From assembly GCA_964640385.1 (NCBI GenBank), contig CAZXFL010000003.1, positions 1-64,000 on the forward strand: 64,000 bases of DNA, read 5' to 3'. The notes under the pieces were generated by a model. The model made no database searches. It was given only the letters and a program-made list of their open reading frames with translations, and was not told the DNA's origin. The stretch is from JBBDIK01 sp964640385 (GTDB taxonomy: Bacteria; Actinomycetota; UBA4738; JBBDHU01). Shown here piece by piece: positions 44,838-53,393 of the stretch (position 1 is the stretch's first letter; each line of letters begins with the position of its first letter). A program made the translations under genes and the position numbers.

Positions 44838-47800
44838 ATGACGCGGACCGAACTGGACCCGGGGGGAGAGCAGGTGGAGGAAGCCGAGGGGCGACCGCGC
44901 TCGCGCTTCGATACCCCGGTCGTCTTCATCGGCGCCGCGTTAGTCGTTCTGCTCATCTTCTCCTGGGGATTCCTCCAGGACCCCACACGCACGGCCGCCA
45001 CGCGTGACCCCGCGTGGTACACCTGGCGCGCCGGGATGATCGTGGAGGGAGACCCGGGCTCGGTCGCCGGTGAGTGGGGCCCGTTCGCGATGTTCGGCGG
45101 CGGCTACCGCGTGTCGGTGCCGGTCGTCGGCGCGTACCTGCAGGACCTCGGCGGAACCGGTGCGTCGACGTTCGCGGGATTCATGATGGTGCTGGTCCCG
45201 GTCCTGGCCGGACTGGCGCTGGCCTCCGCTGCGTATCGAAGTACCAAGGACTGGGTCCTGTCGGTCCTGACGATGTTCGTCGTCGGAGCCTTCTTCCTGA
45301 CGACGCCGTACGTCGGCTATCTCGACAACCTGTTCGTCCTCTACGTGTTAGCGGCCCTCATCGCGTTCCTGGAACCTGCGCGAAGATCGTGGGGGGCGCG
45401 GTCGGCGGTGTTCATACTGGCGCTGCTCGCGATGTTCACGCACCCGACCACGTGCATCGTGTTCATCGGGACCCTTTTCGCGGTCTTCGGGTTCCACCTG
45501 CTGTCGATGGGGTTCAAGGTCCGGAAGGTGCTCGACCGCGACCTTCCGGCGCTGCTTTCCGTCCTGTCGGGATTCGTGCTCGGCGTCATCCTGTGGCTGG
45601 GGGGAAAGCTCCTCTTGTGGGGCGTCACCGGAAACCTGATGGACGCGGCCCTGCCCCCGCCCTACACGAAGGACTTCTTCCTCAACCGGCTCAACGAGTG
45701 GGTCGGGTCGCAATTCCCGCTCGTCACGATCCCGCTCATCATCATCGCGGTGGCGTGGATCGCGCTGCGGGCCTGGCGCGATGCGAAACCGGCCGACGCG
45801 TACCGGACGATGTCCGCGTGGTGGCTTCTGCCCTATCTCGCCTCGCTCCTGTTCATCCTGATGGGCAGCGTCGTGCCCTATTACCGCTTCTTCAACTCCA
45901 CCGCGGCGATCATGCCGCTCACGGCGATGGGCCTCTGGGTCGTCGTGCGTTGGATCGTGGGCAAGTTCGACGCGAGCAAGGGGCTCAAGATCGGTGCGGG
46001 GCTCGTGATCACCGTGCTGTTGGGGGCCGGGTTCTATCAGGCGATCAACACCGGGCTTGAGAACACGCAGTGGAACGATCCCGAGAACCAATGGATCGAT
46101 CAACCGACGCGTGAGGCGCTCGCGTCGGTTGCGGTCATCGCCGAACGCCAGCCCGACCAGCCGATCGTGTTCGTCAACAACTACGCGAAGATCTTCCAGG
46201 CCTACGGGTGGTCGAAGACGTTCGCGAATGCCGGACGCTCCGGCTTGCCGCCGGGCACTGCCGAGCGAACGTTCCAGTACTTCGGCGATCTCGAGCCCTT
46301 CCTCGCGAACGAGCGCACCGTCTCGAACGAGACCTGCAGCGAGATCCTGGATGCGGAAGAGGTCGAGCTGAAGCTCGTGACCGGCGGGAAGGTCGAGGGG
46401 CCGGACGGCGAGACGGTCAAGAAGCCGGCGCGCACAGAATGCACATATGACCTCGTGTCGCGCGGGTTCTTCGATGAGATGAAGGCCGGTGTCGAGGAGC
46501 ACGGCGGAACGCCGCTCGTGTTCCTGGTGAAGGGTTTCAGCGACAAGAGCGACAACCTCGACTACTTCGCCGAAGGCGGGGCGACCGACGCGCTGACACC
46601 GCTCGGGTCTGAGGTCTTCCTCGTGCAGGGGGACGGGCTCGCGACGGTGTCGCAGGCCGACATCGACGCTGCTACGGCGGCAGGGGCCGCAGAGAAGGCG
46701 CGCCTCGCGAACCACGAAGGGCTCTTCGCCGACCCGCTGCACTTGCTGCAGGTCCTGATGGCGCTGCTCATCCTTTTCGTCATCCCCGGACTCATCTCGG
46801 CGCGCTGGTTCGGACTCACCGACTGGCACCAGAAGCTCGGGCTCGTTCCCGCCGTCTCGATCACGATGAACGTGCTTGCCGCGATCTTCGTGATCGCGGT
46901 CACACGGTCGCCGTTCGGGGTCGTGAACGCGTGGATCGCAGCCGCGCTCGCCATCATCGTGGCGGTCATCCTCAACCGCCTCGCAGCACGCCGCGACTCG
47001 AAGGGCGCAGGGAATGCCGCGCACCTCCTCTCCAAGGTCGCCATGTCCGGCGGGGACATGATCGACGAGATGTCCAAGCCGTTCTCCAAGAAGAGCTTCC
47101 GTGGCTTGATGCTGACGCAATATGTCTCGATGGCCGGTGACGGGGTGGTCGCGGGGACGATCCTCGCAACGGTCCTGAATCCCACGAACGCGAAGACGGG
47201 CAAGGACGTGCTGGCGTTGGTGTTCCTGACCTACCTTCCCTTCGCCTTGATCGCACCCTTCGTCGGCGTCCTGGCGGACCGCTACGACCGCCGGAAGCTC
47301 TTGGTGTTCGCGAACAATGCCCGCGCGGTGCTGATGGTGTTCGGGGCGGTCATGCTCCTCTTCGGCGTCGATGCCGTTGCCATCCTCTCGGCCCTGGCCC
47401 TGCTGGTGCTCGGGGGGTTCCGGCTGACGCTGCTCATCAAGGGCGCGGGCCTTCCCGACTCGGTCGGTGGGGAGGACCTGCTGCTTGCGAACTCCCTGTC
47501 TCAGGCGGGCGGCACCATCTTCCAGGCGGGCGGCGCGGTCGGCGCGACCGTCCTCGGCCTGATCATCGGGAACAGTGGCGTGGTCGCGATCTTGGCCGTA
47601 GTGCTGTACGCGTTCGCGGCGATGTTCGCCAGGGGCATCGACCGGCTGAAGTCGGGGACCGCTACCGGCTCGCTGGGTCAGGCGTTCAAGGGCGTCATCC
47701 GCGACGTCGTCGCGGGGGTGAGGGAGATCGGCAAGCGGCCGGCAGCCGTGGTCGGCATCCTGTCGTTCTGGTTCACCAGGACGCTCGTCTTCGGCTTCAT

Positions 47801-48359
47801 CGCGTTGTCGATCAGCTTCGCTGGATTCGAGGCCATCACCGGGCAGGCGTCGAAGGGAGGCGCATCGAAGGCCGAGCTGGCGGTCAGCCTCCTGTTCGCC
47901 GGCCTCGGTGCAGGCGTCGGCCTGTTCGGCGCGCAGTACATGAAGGACAAGGTCGCACCGGCCAAGGTCATCGTGACGTTCATGCTGCTCGCGGGGGCTG
48001 CCGCGCTTATCATTCCGTTCGCGGGTCGGTACTTCGCGACGTTCTTCGCGGGCCTCGGCTTCTTCCTGGTCAAGGTTGCCGCCGACACGGTGACGCAGCA
48101 GGCGATGCCGGACGACTTCCGCGGCCGGGCCTACGCGTTCTTCGACATCACCTATGCGCTCTCGTATGCGATCCCGGCGGCCGTCCTGTTCGTTGCGGCG
48201 TCTGCGGATGTGGACCTAGACTTGGTCGTCGCCTCGTACGGCGGCGTGGTTATCCTCATCGCGCTTGGCCTCGGTGCCTGGTCCAGGAAGCTCAGGCTTT
48301 ACCGTCACGTGTCGGACGACCTGACTCCCGAGGAGATCGTGACGGGCGTCGAGGAGTAG
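44838..48359 (+). CDS. Large membrane protein: GT-C-like N-terminal part fused to an MFS-type C-terminal part
   Basis: 1173 aa. Residues about 25-405 form around ten helices, with an early extracytoplasmic loop containing TRDPAWYTWRAGMI as in GT-C glycosyltransferase-like proteins. About 405-632 is a soluble domain. About 633-720 adds three helices. About 750-1150 is a twelve-helix MFS-type unit, with the MFS loop motif GVLADRYDRRKLLVF. No obvious sugar-donor motif is visible, so glycosyl transfer is only a fold-level guess. The frame is open throughout, so the fusion is real in this sequence. The partner gene upstream encodes a secreted phosphatase-like protein. Confidence 0.7.
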   Translation: MTRTELDPGGEQVEEAEGRPRSRFDTPVVFIGAALVVLLIFSWGFLQDPTRTAATRDPAWYTWRAGMIVEGDPGSVAGEWGPFAMFGGGYRVSVPVVGAYLQDLGGTGASTFAGFMMVLVPVLAGLALASAAYRSTKDWVLSVLTMFVVGAFFLTTPYVGYLDNLFVLYVLAALIAFLEPARRSWGARSAVFILALLAMFTHPTTCIVFIGTLFAVFGFHLLSMGFKVRKVLDRDLPALLSVLSGFVLGVILWLGGKLLLWGVTGNLMDAALPPPYTKDFFLNRLNEWVGSQFPLVTIPLIIIAVAWIALRAWRDAKPADAYRTMSAWWLLPYLASLLFILMGSVVPYYRFFNSTAAIMPLTAMGLWVVVRWIVGKFDASKGLKIGAGLVITVLLGAGFYQAINTGLENTQWNDPENQWIDQPTREALASVAVIAERQPDQPIVFVNNYAKIFQAYGWSKTFANAGRSGLPPGTAERTFQYFGDLEPFLANERTVSNETCSEILDAEEVELKLVTGGKVEGPDGETVKKPARTECTYDLVSRGFFDEMKAGVEEHGGTPLVFLVKGFSDKSDNLDYFAEGGATDALTPLGSEVFLVQGDGLATVSQADIDAATAAGAAEKARLANHEGLFADPLHLLQVLMALLILFVIPGLISARWFGLTDWHQKLGLVPAVSITMNVLAAIFVIAVTRSPFGVVNAWIAAALAIIVAVILNRLAARRDSKGAGNAAHLLSKVAMSGGDMIDEMSKPFSKKSFRGLMLTQYVSMAGDGVVAGTILATVLNPTNAKTGKDVLALVFLTYLPFALIAPFVGVLADRYDRRKLLVFANNARAVLMVFGAVMLLFGVDAVAILSALALLVLGGFRLTLLIKGAGLPDSVGGEDLLLANSLSQAGGTIFQAGGAVGATVLGLIIGNSGVVAILAVVLYAFAAMFARGIDRLKSGTATGSLGQAFKGVIRDVVAGVREIGKRPAAVVGILSFWFTRTLVFGFIALSISFAGFEAITGQASKGGASKAELAVSLLFAGLGAGVGLFGAQYMKDKVAPAKVIVTFMLLAGAAALIIPFAGRYFATFFAGLGFFLVKVAADTVTQQAMPDDFRGRAYAFFDITYALSYAIPAAVLFVAASADVDLDLVVASYGGVVILIALGLGAWSRKLRLYRHVSDDLTPEEIVTGVEE

Positions 48360-48375
48360 CGCCGCCTCCCCCGGC

Positions 48376-48657
48376 TCAGGCCTTCGTGATCTCTTCCTCG
48401 AACTCCGGGAAGTACTCGGGGATCACGCTCACATCGAACCGCGACAGGATCGTCTGCATCGGCTCTCGCTCCAAGAGGAACTCGAAACATCGGGCGATGA
48501 ACTGATCCGGCGCCTCGCCGTCCTTGCCGAGCCGCGCGAAGTCCTCCTTCTGGACGCTGACCCCGTACTTCGTCTCCTCGCCGGGCTCGGTCACCTTCAC
48601 CTGGTACACGTAGACGTTCTCATCCTCGCGGACCGGATCGACCGTCAGCTCGCTCAC
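48376..48657 (-). CDS. 93-aa protein of unknown function in a sulfur-relay-like operon
   Basis: Begins VSELTVDPVREDENVYVYQVKV, then a basic/acidic alternating domain with EDFARLGKDGEAPDQFI, a single Cys (ARCFEFLLERE) and an acidic C-terminus (EYFPEFEEEI). No family recognised. GTG 48657 overlaps the DsrE-like stop codon (GTGA), so it is translationally coupled to it. Confidence 0.65.
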   Translation of the reverse strand: MSELTVDPVREDENVYVYQVKVTEPGEETKYGVSVQKEDFARLGKDGEAPDQFIARCFEFLLEREPMQTILSRFDVSVIPEYFPEFEEEITKA

Positions 48658-49019
48658 GCGAAGTTCACGGTCTTGGCGCCCTCGACCATCTCCTGAACGA
48701 CCTTCGCCGCGCCCTTGATGGATGCGCCCGGCGCCAGGTCGTCCTCCGTGATGCCGCGAGGCTTCGTGCACGTCTGACACAGCCACACCTCGCCGCCGTT
48801 CTCGACCAGCTCCGCGTAGACCTGCTTCAAGGGCGGCAGCCCGTCCTTCTCGATGCCGTCCGTTCCTCCGTTCGTGCCGAGCCACGCGGCGTCGATCGTG
48901 CAGACGACCGCGACCTTCTGGCCCGCCACCGCAGCCACGTTGGCGGCGATGAAGGGGAGGATGGCACGCTCAGGATCGTCCTTGCCATGGGAACACGTGA
49001 ACATGATCAGGTCGCTCAT
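48654..49019 (-). CDS. DsrE/DsrF-like family protein
   Basis: 121 aa. Opens MSDLIMFTCSHGKDDPERA and has the DsrE-fold alternation with KVAVVCTIDAAW, GEVWLCQTCTKPRGI and a C-terminal helix. Cys in WLCQTCTK sits where DsrE proteins keep their persulfide cysteine. Such proteins carry sulfane sulfur. It lies 4 bp downstream of the TusA-like gene. Confidence 0.78.
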   Translation of the reverse strand: MSDLIMFTCSHGKDDPERAILPFIAANVAAVAGQKVAVVCTIDAAWLGTNGGTDGIEKDGLPPLKQVYAELVENGGEVWLCQTCTKPRGITEDDLAPGASIKGAAKVVQEMVEGAKTVNFA

Positions 49020-49023
49020 CGGC

Positions 49024-49272
49024 TCACTCCTTCGGTTGGTTTCGGCGGACGCGGACCACGACCGCCGCGTCCTCGTTGAACTCGCTCGAGATCAGCTCGT
49101 GGCCGAGCAGCTCGGCCAACGCCGGAAGGTCGTCGCGCGCGGACGGGTCTCGGGCGACGGTCTCCAGGACGTCGCCGACGGGGATCGCCTCGAGCTGCCG
49201 GCGGAACTCGGCGGGCAGCCCCTCGGCACACCCCATCTCGCCAGCGTCGTAGTGATGGATGATCTGGCTCAT
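49024..49272 (-). CDS. TusA-like (SirA-like) small protein lacking the CPxP motif
   Basis: 82 aa. C-terminal half follows the TusA pattern (PVGDVLETVARDPSARDDLPALAELLGHELI). The usual CPxP at the start of helix 1 is replaced by MGCAEGLPAEF, which keeps the Cys but not the next Pro. TusA proteins pass persulfide sulfur to DsrE-type partners; the adjacent DsrE-like gene supports that role here. ATG 49272; TAGGCT about 10 nt upstream on the minus strand may be its -10. Confidence 0.72.
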   Translation of the reverse strand: MSQIIHHYDAGEMGCAEGLPAEFRRQLEAIPVGDVLETVARDPSARDDLPALAELLGHELISSEFNEDAAVVVRVRRNQPKE

Positions 49273-49313
49273 CGCGTCCGACAGCCTACTGCGCGCCGGG
49301 GTTCCGTAGCGAC

Positions 49314-49319
49314 TACGCT
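49314..49319 (+). promoter_or_regulatory. -10 hexamer (TACGCT) of a leaderless gene
   Basis: TACGCT, 7 nt, ATG 49327, in the 54-bp gap to the divergent TusA-like gene. Confidence 0.4.
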
Positions 49320-49326
49320 TCCCGGC

Positions 49327-50103
49327 ATGGCGTACGTGACCAACGGGGACCTCAAGCTCCACGTCGACGTCGACGGGCACGGCGATCCCGTCACCGTCTT
49401 CGCCCACGGACTGACCAATTCGTGTCGTGAGCTGGCCCTACTCGCACCGATGCTCGGCGGCACGAACGTCCGGTTCTGTTTCCGGGGGCACGGGCACTCC
49501 GATGCCCCCGAGTCCGGCTATCGGTTCGCCGACTTCGCGAGTGACCTGGACGCCGTCGCCCGCGAGTACGGTGCGACGCGCGCGGTCGGCACGTCACTCG
49601 GCGCCGGCGCGATCTGCAGCCTGCTCGCCGACGAACCCGATCGCTTCGAGCGCCTCGTCTTCCTGCTCCCCGCCGGCGTCGACGTCATCATGGAGGACGG
49701 GGAGCGGTTTTCGGCGACCGCCGACATCCTGGAGTCCTATCCCAAGGACGAAGCGATCGCGAAGATCATGGGCCAGCCCGACGTCCTCGAGCGCTACACC
49801 GAGATGCCGTGGATGGCCGAGATGGCGCAGGCGATCTGGGAGGACGTGGATCCGAAGGCTACCGCGCAGGCGATCCGGGAGGTCATCCGGGATACGCCGG
49901 TCACCGATCGCGACCTCCTCCGCGCGGTGCAGACGCCGGCGCTGATCATCTGCCGGGCGAACGACCCCGTCCATCCGGTCATCGTCGGCGAGATCCTCGC
50001 CGACGTGATGCCGAACGCCGATCTGCGGGTCTTCTCCACCGACGATGAGCTGTTCGGTGCGATCCCCGCGCTGATCGCGGAGGCACGGGAGTTCCTGTCA
50101 TGA
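49327..50103 (+). CDS. Alpha/beta hydrolase, catalytic His apparently missing
   Basis: 258 aa. Oxyanion region VFAHGLTNS, nucleophile elbow GTSLGAG (Ser), acid in CRANDPVHP. The C-terminal stretch that normally carries the catalytic His reads FSTDDELFGAIPALI, with Asp where His is expected. Either the enzyme is inactive or uses another residue. The end overlaps the amidase by ATGA, so the two are coupled. Substrate unknown. Confidence 0.8.
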   Translation: MAYVTNGDLKLHVDVDGHGDPVTVFAHGLTNSCRELALLAPMLGGTNVRFCFRGHGHSDAPESGYRFADFASDLDAVAREYGATRAVGTSLGAGAICSLLADEPDRFERLVFLLPAGVDVIMEDGERFSATADILESYPKDEAIAKIMGQPDVLERYTEMPWMAEMAQAIWEDVDPKATAQAIREVIRDTPVTDRDLLRAVQTPALIICRANDPVHPVIVGEILADVMPNADLRVFSTDDELFGAIPALIAEAREFLS

Positions 50104-51479
50104 TCCGCGAGACCGCGACGGGCATCCTCGGCTCGATGGCGGTGGGTGACCGCACCCCCGGCGAGGTCGTCGACACGACCCTGATGCGCATGAAGCACTG
50201 GCAGCCCGTCACGAACGCGTTCTCGGCGATCTACGAAGATGATGCGCGTCGCGCCGTCCTCCAAGCCGAACGCAACACCGAGCGGGGTCAGCCGGCCGGT
50301 GCCCTCTACGGGGTTCCCGTCGTGGTCAAGGATCTGTTCGACGTTGAGGGGCACGACTCGACCGGCGCGTCGAAGGCGTACGAGGGCAACCGCGCGGTCC
50401 GCGACGCCCGCGTGGTTGGGCGGCTGCGCGCCGCGGGAGCGATCATCATCGGCAAGACCAACCAGCACGAGCTGGCGATGGGCGGGACGAACCTGCTCTC
50501 GACGTTCGGCCCGACCCGCAACCCGTGGAACCCGGAGCGGATCACGGGAGGCTCTAGCGGCGGATCGGCTGCGGCCGTCGCGTGCGCCGCGGTACCACTC
50601 GCCCTCGGGACCGACACCGGAGGTTCGATCCGCAATCCCTCGAACATGTGCGGCTTGTGGGGCCTCAAGCCGACCCACGGCCGGTTGCCGCTGGACGGGG
50701 TGATGCCGCTCGCGCCGTCGTTGGATTGCCCGGGACCGATGGCGGGCACCATCGAGGACCTCGAGCTGCTGTGGCGGGTCATGTCCCAGACCGACGAAGC
50801 GGGGAACTTCCCGTCGCGCATCGGGATGCTCTCGGGCTTCTTCGCCTCGCACCTGCACCCGGACATCCGCGAGGTGTTGGGGTGGCTGGTCCGTTTCCTC
50901 CGCGACATGGGGGTCGAGATGGTCGAGGTCGACGGCGACGGTGGCGAAGCGATCTGGGAGTCGTGGGGCGACTTCGTCTGCATGGAACTGGTGAAGGCGC
51001 ATCCGAAGCTCGAGTACGAAAGCGACAAGCTGTTCGAGCGGACGGCCGGGTTCGTCGCGCGCGGACTGAACCTCACCGAAGACGAGCGGGCCGAGCTTCG
51101 GAGCAAGCCGGAGGCTGCTCGCGAGTGGTTCGGCCGGCGTCTGGACGGAGTGGACATGCTTCTGGCGCCGAGCGCACCCTACCCCGCGCCTCGGCCCGAG
51201 GACGAGGAGGTCGATGTCGGCGACGGCCAGAGCGTGGACGTGCACACCGGGGGAACGTCCCGCTTCACCCGTCCGGTCAACCTCGCCGGGCTCCCCGCGA
51301 TCGCGGTCCCGGTCGGCCGTTCGTCCGCCGGGCTCCCGATCGGCGTGCAGGTCATCGGTCGCCACGGAGCGGATGAGGCGCTGCTCAGGCTGGGCCGGGA
51401 GCTGTCCTTCGCGGACGAACGCTTCCGCCCGGACGTGCCGCCGTATCCGGTCGGTGGAGCCCTGGGGGAAGCCGGCTAG
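50100..51479 (+). CDS. Amidase (amidase-signature family)
   Basis: 459 aa. Catalytic Ser-cisSer-Lys triad visible: Lys in VVVKDLFDVEG (about residue 76), cis-Ser in GGSSGGSAAAVA and nucleophile Ser in GTDTGGSIRNPS (about 178). Hydrolyses amides; resembles GatA-type folds, but no gatB/gatC is present, so it is a catabolic or specialised amidase. Stop codon overlaps the convergent VanW gene's stop. Confidence 0.9.
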   Translation: MIRETATGILGSMAVGDRTPGEVVDTTLMRMKHWQPVTNAFSAIYEDDARRAVLQAERNTERGQPAGALYGVPVVVKDLFDVEGHDSTGASKAYEGNRAVRDARVVGRLRAAGAIIIGKTNQHELAMGGTNLLSTFGPTRNPWNPERITGGSSGGSAAAVACAAVPLALGTDTGGSIRNPSNMCGLWGLKPTHGRLPLDGVMPLAPSLDCPGPMAGTIEDLELLWRVMSQTDEAGNFPSRIGMLSGFFASHLHPDIREVLGWLVRFLRDMGVEMVEVDGDGGEAIWESWGDFVCMELVKAHPKLEYESDKLFERTAGFVARGLNLTEDERAELRSKPEAAREWFGRRLDGVDMLLAPSAPYPAPRPEDEEVDVGDGQSVDVHTGGTSRFTRPVNLAGLPAIAVPVGRSSAGLPIGVQVIGRHGADEALLRLGRELSFADERFRPDVPPYPVGGALGEAG

Positions 51480-53281
51480 TTCGCCTCGTCGCCGTTGCGC
51501 GGTTCCGGCGTGGGCGTGGGTGAGGGCGTCAACTCGTTGCGGTAGAAGGTGCTGTAGGTCTCCCTCTTCTCCTCGCCGTCGGGGTACTCGATGATGCGGC
51601 TCACGACGACGGTGTACCCCTCCTTCGTCCGGTCGGTGACGACGGGGTCGGTCGCGCGCACCGAGCGGTAGCGCTTCTGCCCGTAGATGCTGACGGTGAC
51701 CGACGACTCGGTGTAGCCCGCGTCGATCACGACCGGGGTGTCCGTGTCGTTCTTGAAGATCAGATCCGGGTGCGGTATCCCGAGGGTCGCCTCGCGCCCC
51801 ATCGGGTAGCGGTCGAAGTAGAAGCTGTGCGCCTGGTGTTCGATCAGCGGGTAGCCGCCGAAGAACGCGGTGTTGTACAGCGTCGTGGTGAGCTGGGAGA
51901 TGCCGCCGCCGACCTGGTCGACGATCATCCCGTTCCAGATGGCCGGCGCCGAGACGTAACCCTTCTCCTCGGTCCGCGGCCCGAGCTTCTGGTTGAGCGA
52001 GAAGCGCTGGCCGGGCTCCAGGATCGTGCCGTCGATCACGTCGGCGCCCACGTGGATGTTGGTCACGCGCGGCTCGCCCGGCGGGTAGTACGTGGTGAAG
52101 CTCGCGATCTTCTTGTCGATACCGAGGGCGTTCGCCTCCTCGGTAGTGAACTCGGCTTCCTTCGGGGTGAGCGGGATCTTGCCGGTTCGCGACGAGCTGA
52201 GTGCCAGCTCCAGAAGCTTGCCAGCGGCGACCTCCGGATCGATGACGCGGCCGGGCTTGGATGGCTTGATCTCGACGTCCTTACCCGACCCGATGAACTC
52301 GGCCGACCGCGGTTCTGTTTCGACCTGCGTGCGGTAGGGGGCGAAGAGTTTCTCCACGCCTTCGGCGGAGAGCGATACGGCGGGTTGGACTCCGGTCGCC
52401 GCCGAGTCTGCGGTCGTCTGGAAGAGCTTGCCGAGCTGGCGAGGCGTCACCGTGAGCGCCGCCTTACCGATGCGGACGCGGACGGGGCCGGAGACGATCG
52501 TCTCCGCTTGCTTCGCGGCTGCCGCAACCCCCGCGGGGGTACTGACCGGATGATCTTCGCTGATGGGCAGCTCGATGTCGGAGGTATCCCCGTCGTTCAG
52601 GGCGGCCTGGGCCTCTTCCAGCAGTTCCTGCTCGTCGATCTCGCGGCCGGCTGCGGGCTGCTGGGTCATCACGGTCGTACCTTCGACCCAGACCCGCCCC
52701 TCCTTCGCAGGAACGCCGACCGCCTGCGAGAAGTCGTCGATGATGGCCGACGTCCGGGCGCGATCCCAGTGGCCGACCCAGTCGACCGGCGCACCGAGCA
52801 GCCAGGCCTTCAGCCGTGCCAGCGGACCGCCGACCGGCCCGCCGCTTCGTCCGACCGCGAACGCCGCCTCCGCGGTCGCTTCGGGGTCGGGTTCCCAGCC
52901 TAGGTCGGCCGCGGTGGTCGTGAAGGTGCGTCCTTCGGATGTGAAGCGGAGTTCCTGTGCGCCGAGCCGGTCGGCCAGTCCGGTCAGTTCGTCGGTCGCC
53001 TGCTGGACGGTGCGCCCGCCGAGTTTCGCGTCACCGACGCTCACCCGCGCGTGGATCTTCCCCTGGAAGGCGACGAGATCGGCGACCAGGAGCAGGGCCA
53101 GGATCGCGCCGACGGCGACCAGGACGGACCGCGCCCGATTGCGCCGGGCGTGCTTATGGCGGTGGGGAAGGTGCGCTCGATGCTGCTCAGGCTCGGCGGC
53201 TCGGTGCGCGGTGCTCGCCGCGTGCTTCGGACGAGGCTCCTCCGCCGCACCGCCCTCGGTTCCGGGCGGCTGAGTCTCCAT
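51476..53281 (-). CDS. VanW family protein with PG-binding-4 repeats
   Basis: 601 aa. His/Arg-rich cytoplasmic N-terminus, one helix (about 52-72), two putative peptidoglycan-binding-type 4 domains (about 75-340, each with RVSVGD/VRVRIGK-like openings), a VanW domain (about 400-530: ASFTTYYPPG, LEPGQRFSLNQKLGPRT, QVGGGISQLTTTLYN) and a G5-like tail ending in Thr/Pro. Presumed cell-wall protein outside the membrane. ATG 53281 excludes a low-complexity upstream extension. Confidence 0.9.
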   Translation of the reverse strand: METQPPGTEGGAAEEPRPKHAASTAHRAAEPEQHRAHLPHRHKHARRNRARSVLVAVGAILALLLVADLVAFQGKIHARVSVGDAKLGGRTVQQATDELTGLADRLGAQELRFTSEGRTFTTTAADLGWEPDPEATAEAAFAVGRSGGPVGGPLARLKAWLLGAPVDWVGHWDRARTSAIIDDFSQAVGVPAKEGRVWVEGTTVMTQQPAAGREIDEQELLEEAQAALNDGDTSDIELPISEDHPVSTPAGVAAAAKQAETIVSGPVRVRIGKAALTVTPRQLGKLFQTTADSAATGVQPAVSLSAEGVEKLFAPYRTQVETEPRSAEFIGSGKDVEIKPSKPGRVIDPEVAAGKLLELALSSSRTGKIPLTPKEAEFTTEEANALGIDKKIASFTTYYPPGEPRVTNIHVGADVIDGTILEPGQRFSLNQKLGPRTEEKGYVSAPAIWNGMIVDQVGGGISQLTTTLYNTAFFGGYPLIEHQAHSFYFDRYPMGREATLGIPHPDLIFKNDTDTPVVIDAGYTESSVTVSIYGQKRYRSVRATDPVVTDRTKEGYTVVVSRIIEYPDGEEKRETYSTFYRNELTPSPTPTPEPRNGDEAN

Positions 53282-53393
53282 TGGCGGCTCTTCGGACGAT
53301 AGCAGGGTCCGCTCGGAAAGGAGGACTCGACCGCGCGCGGAGTCCGTGGCCGGATGCGACGTGAGGTCGCGCCCCGCCTGGGAGCATGGCCGG

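Noticed and set aside
45348..47120. Minus-strand frame of 590 codons opposite the fused membrane protein
   Set aside because: Highly charged antisense frame; the plus strand shows regular membrane helices.
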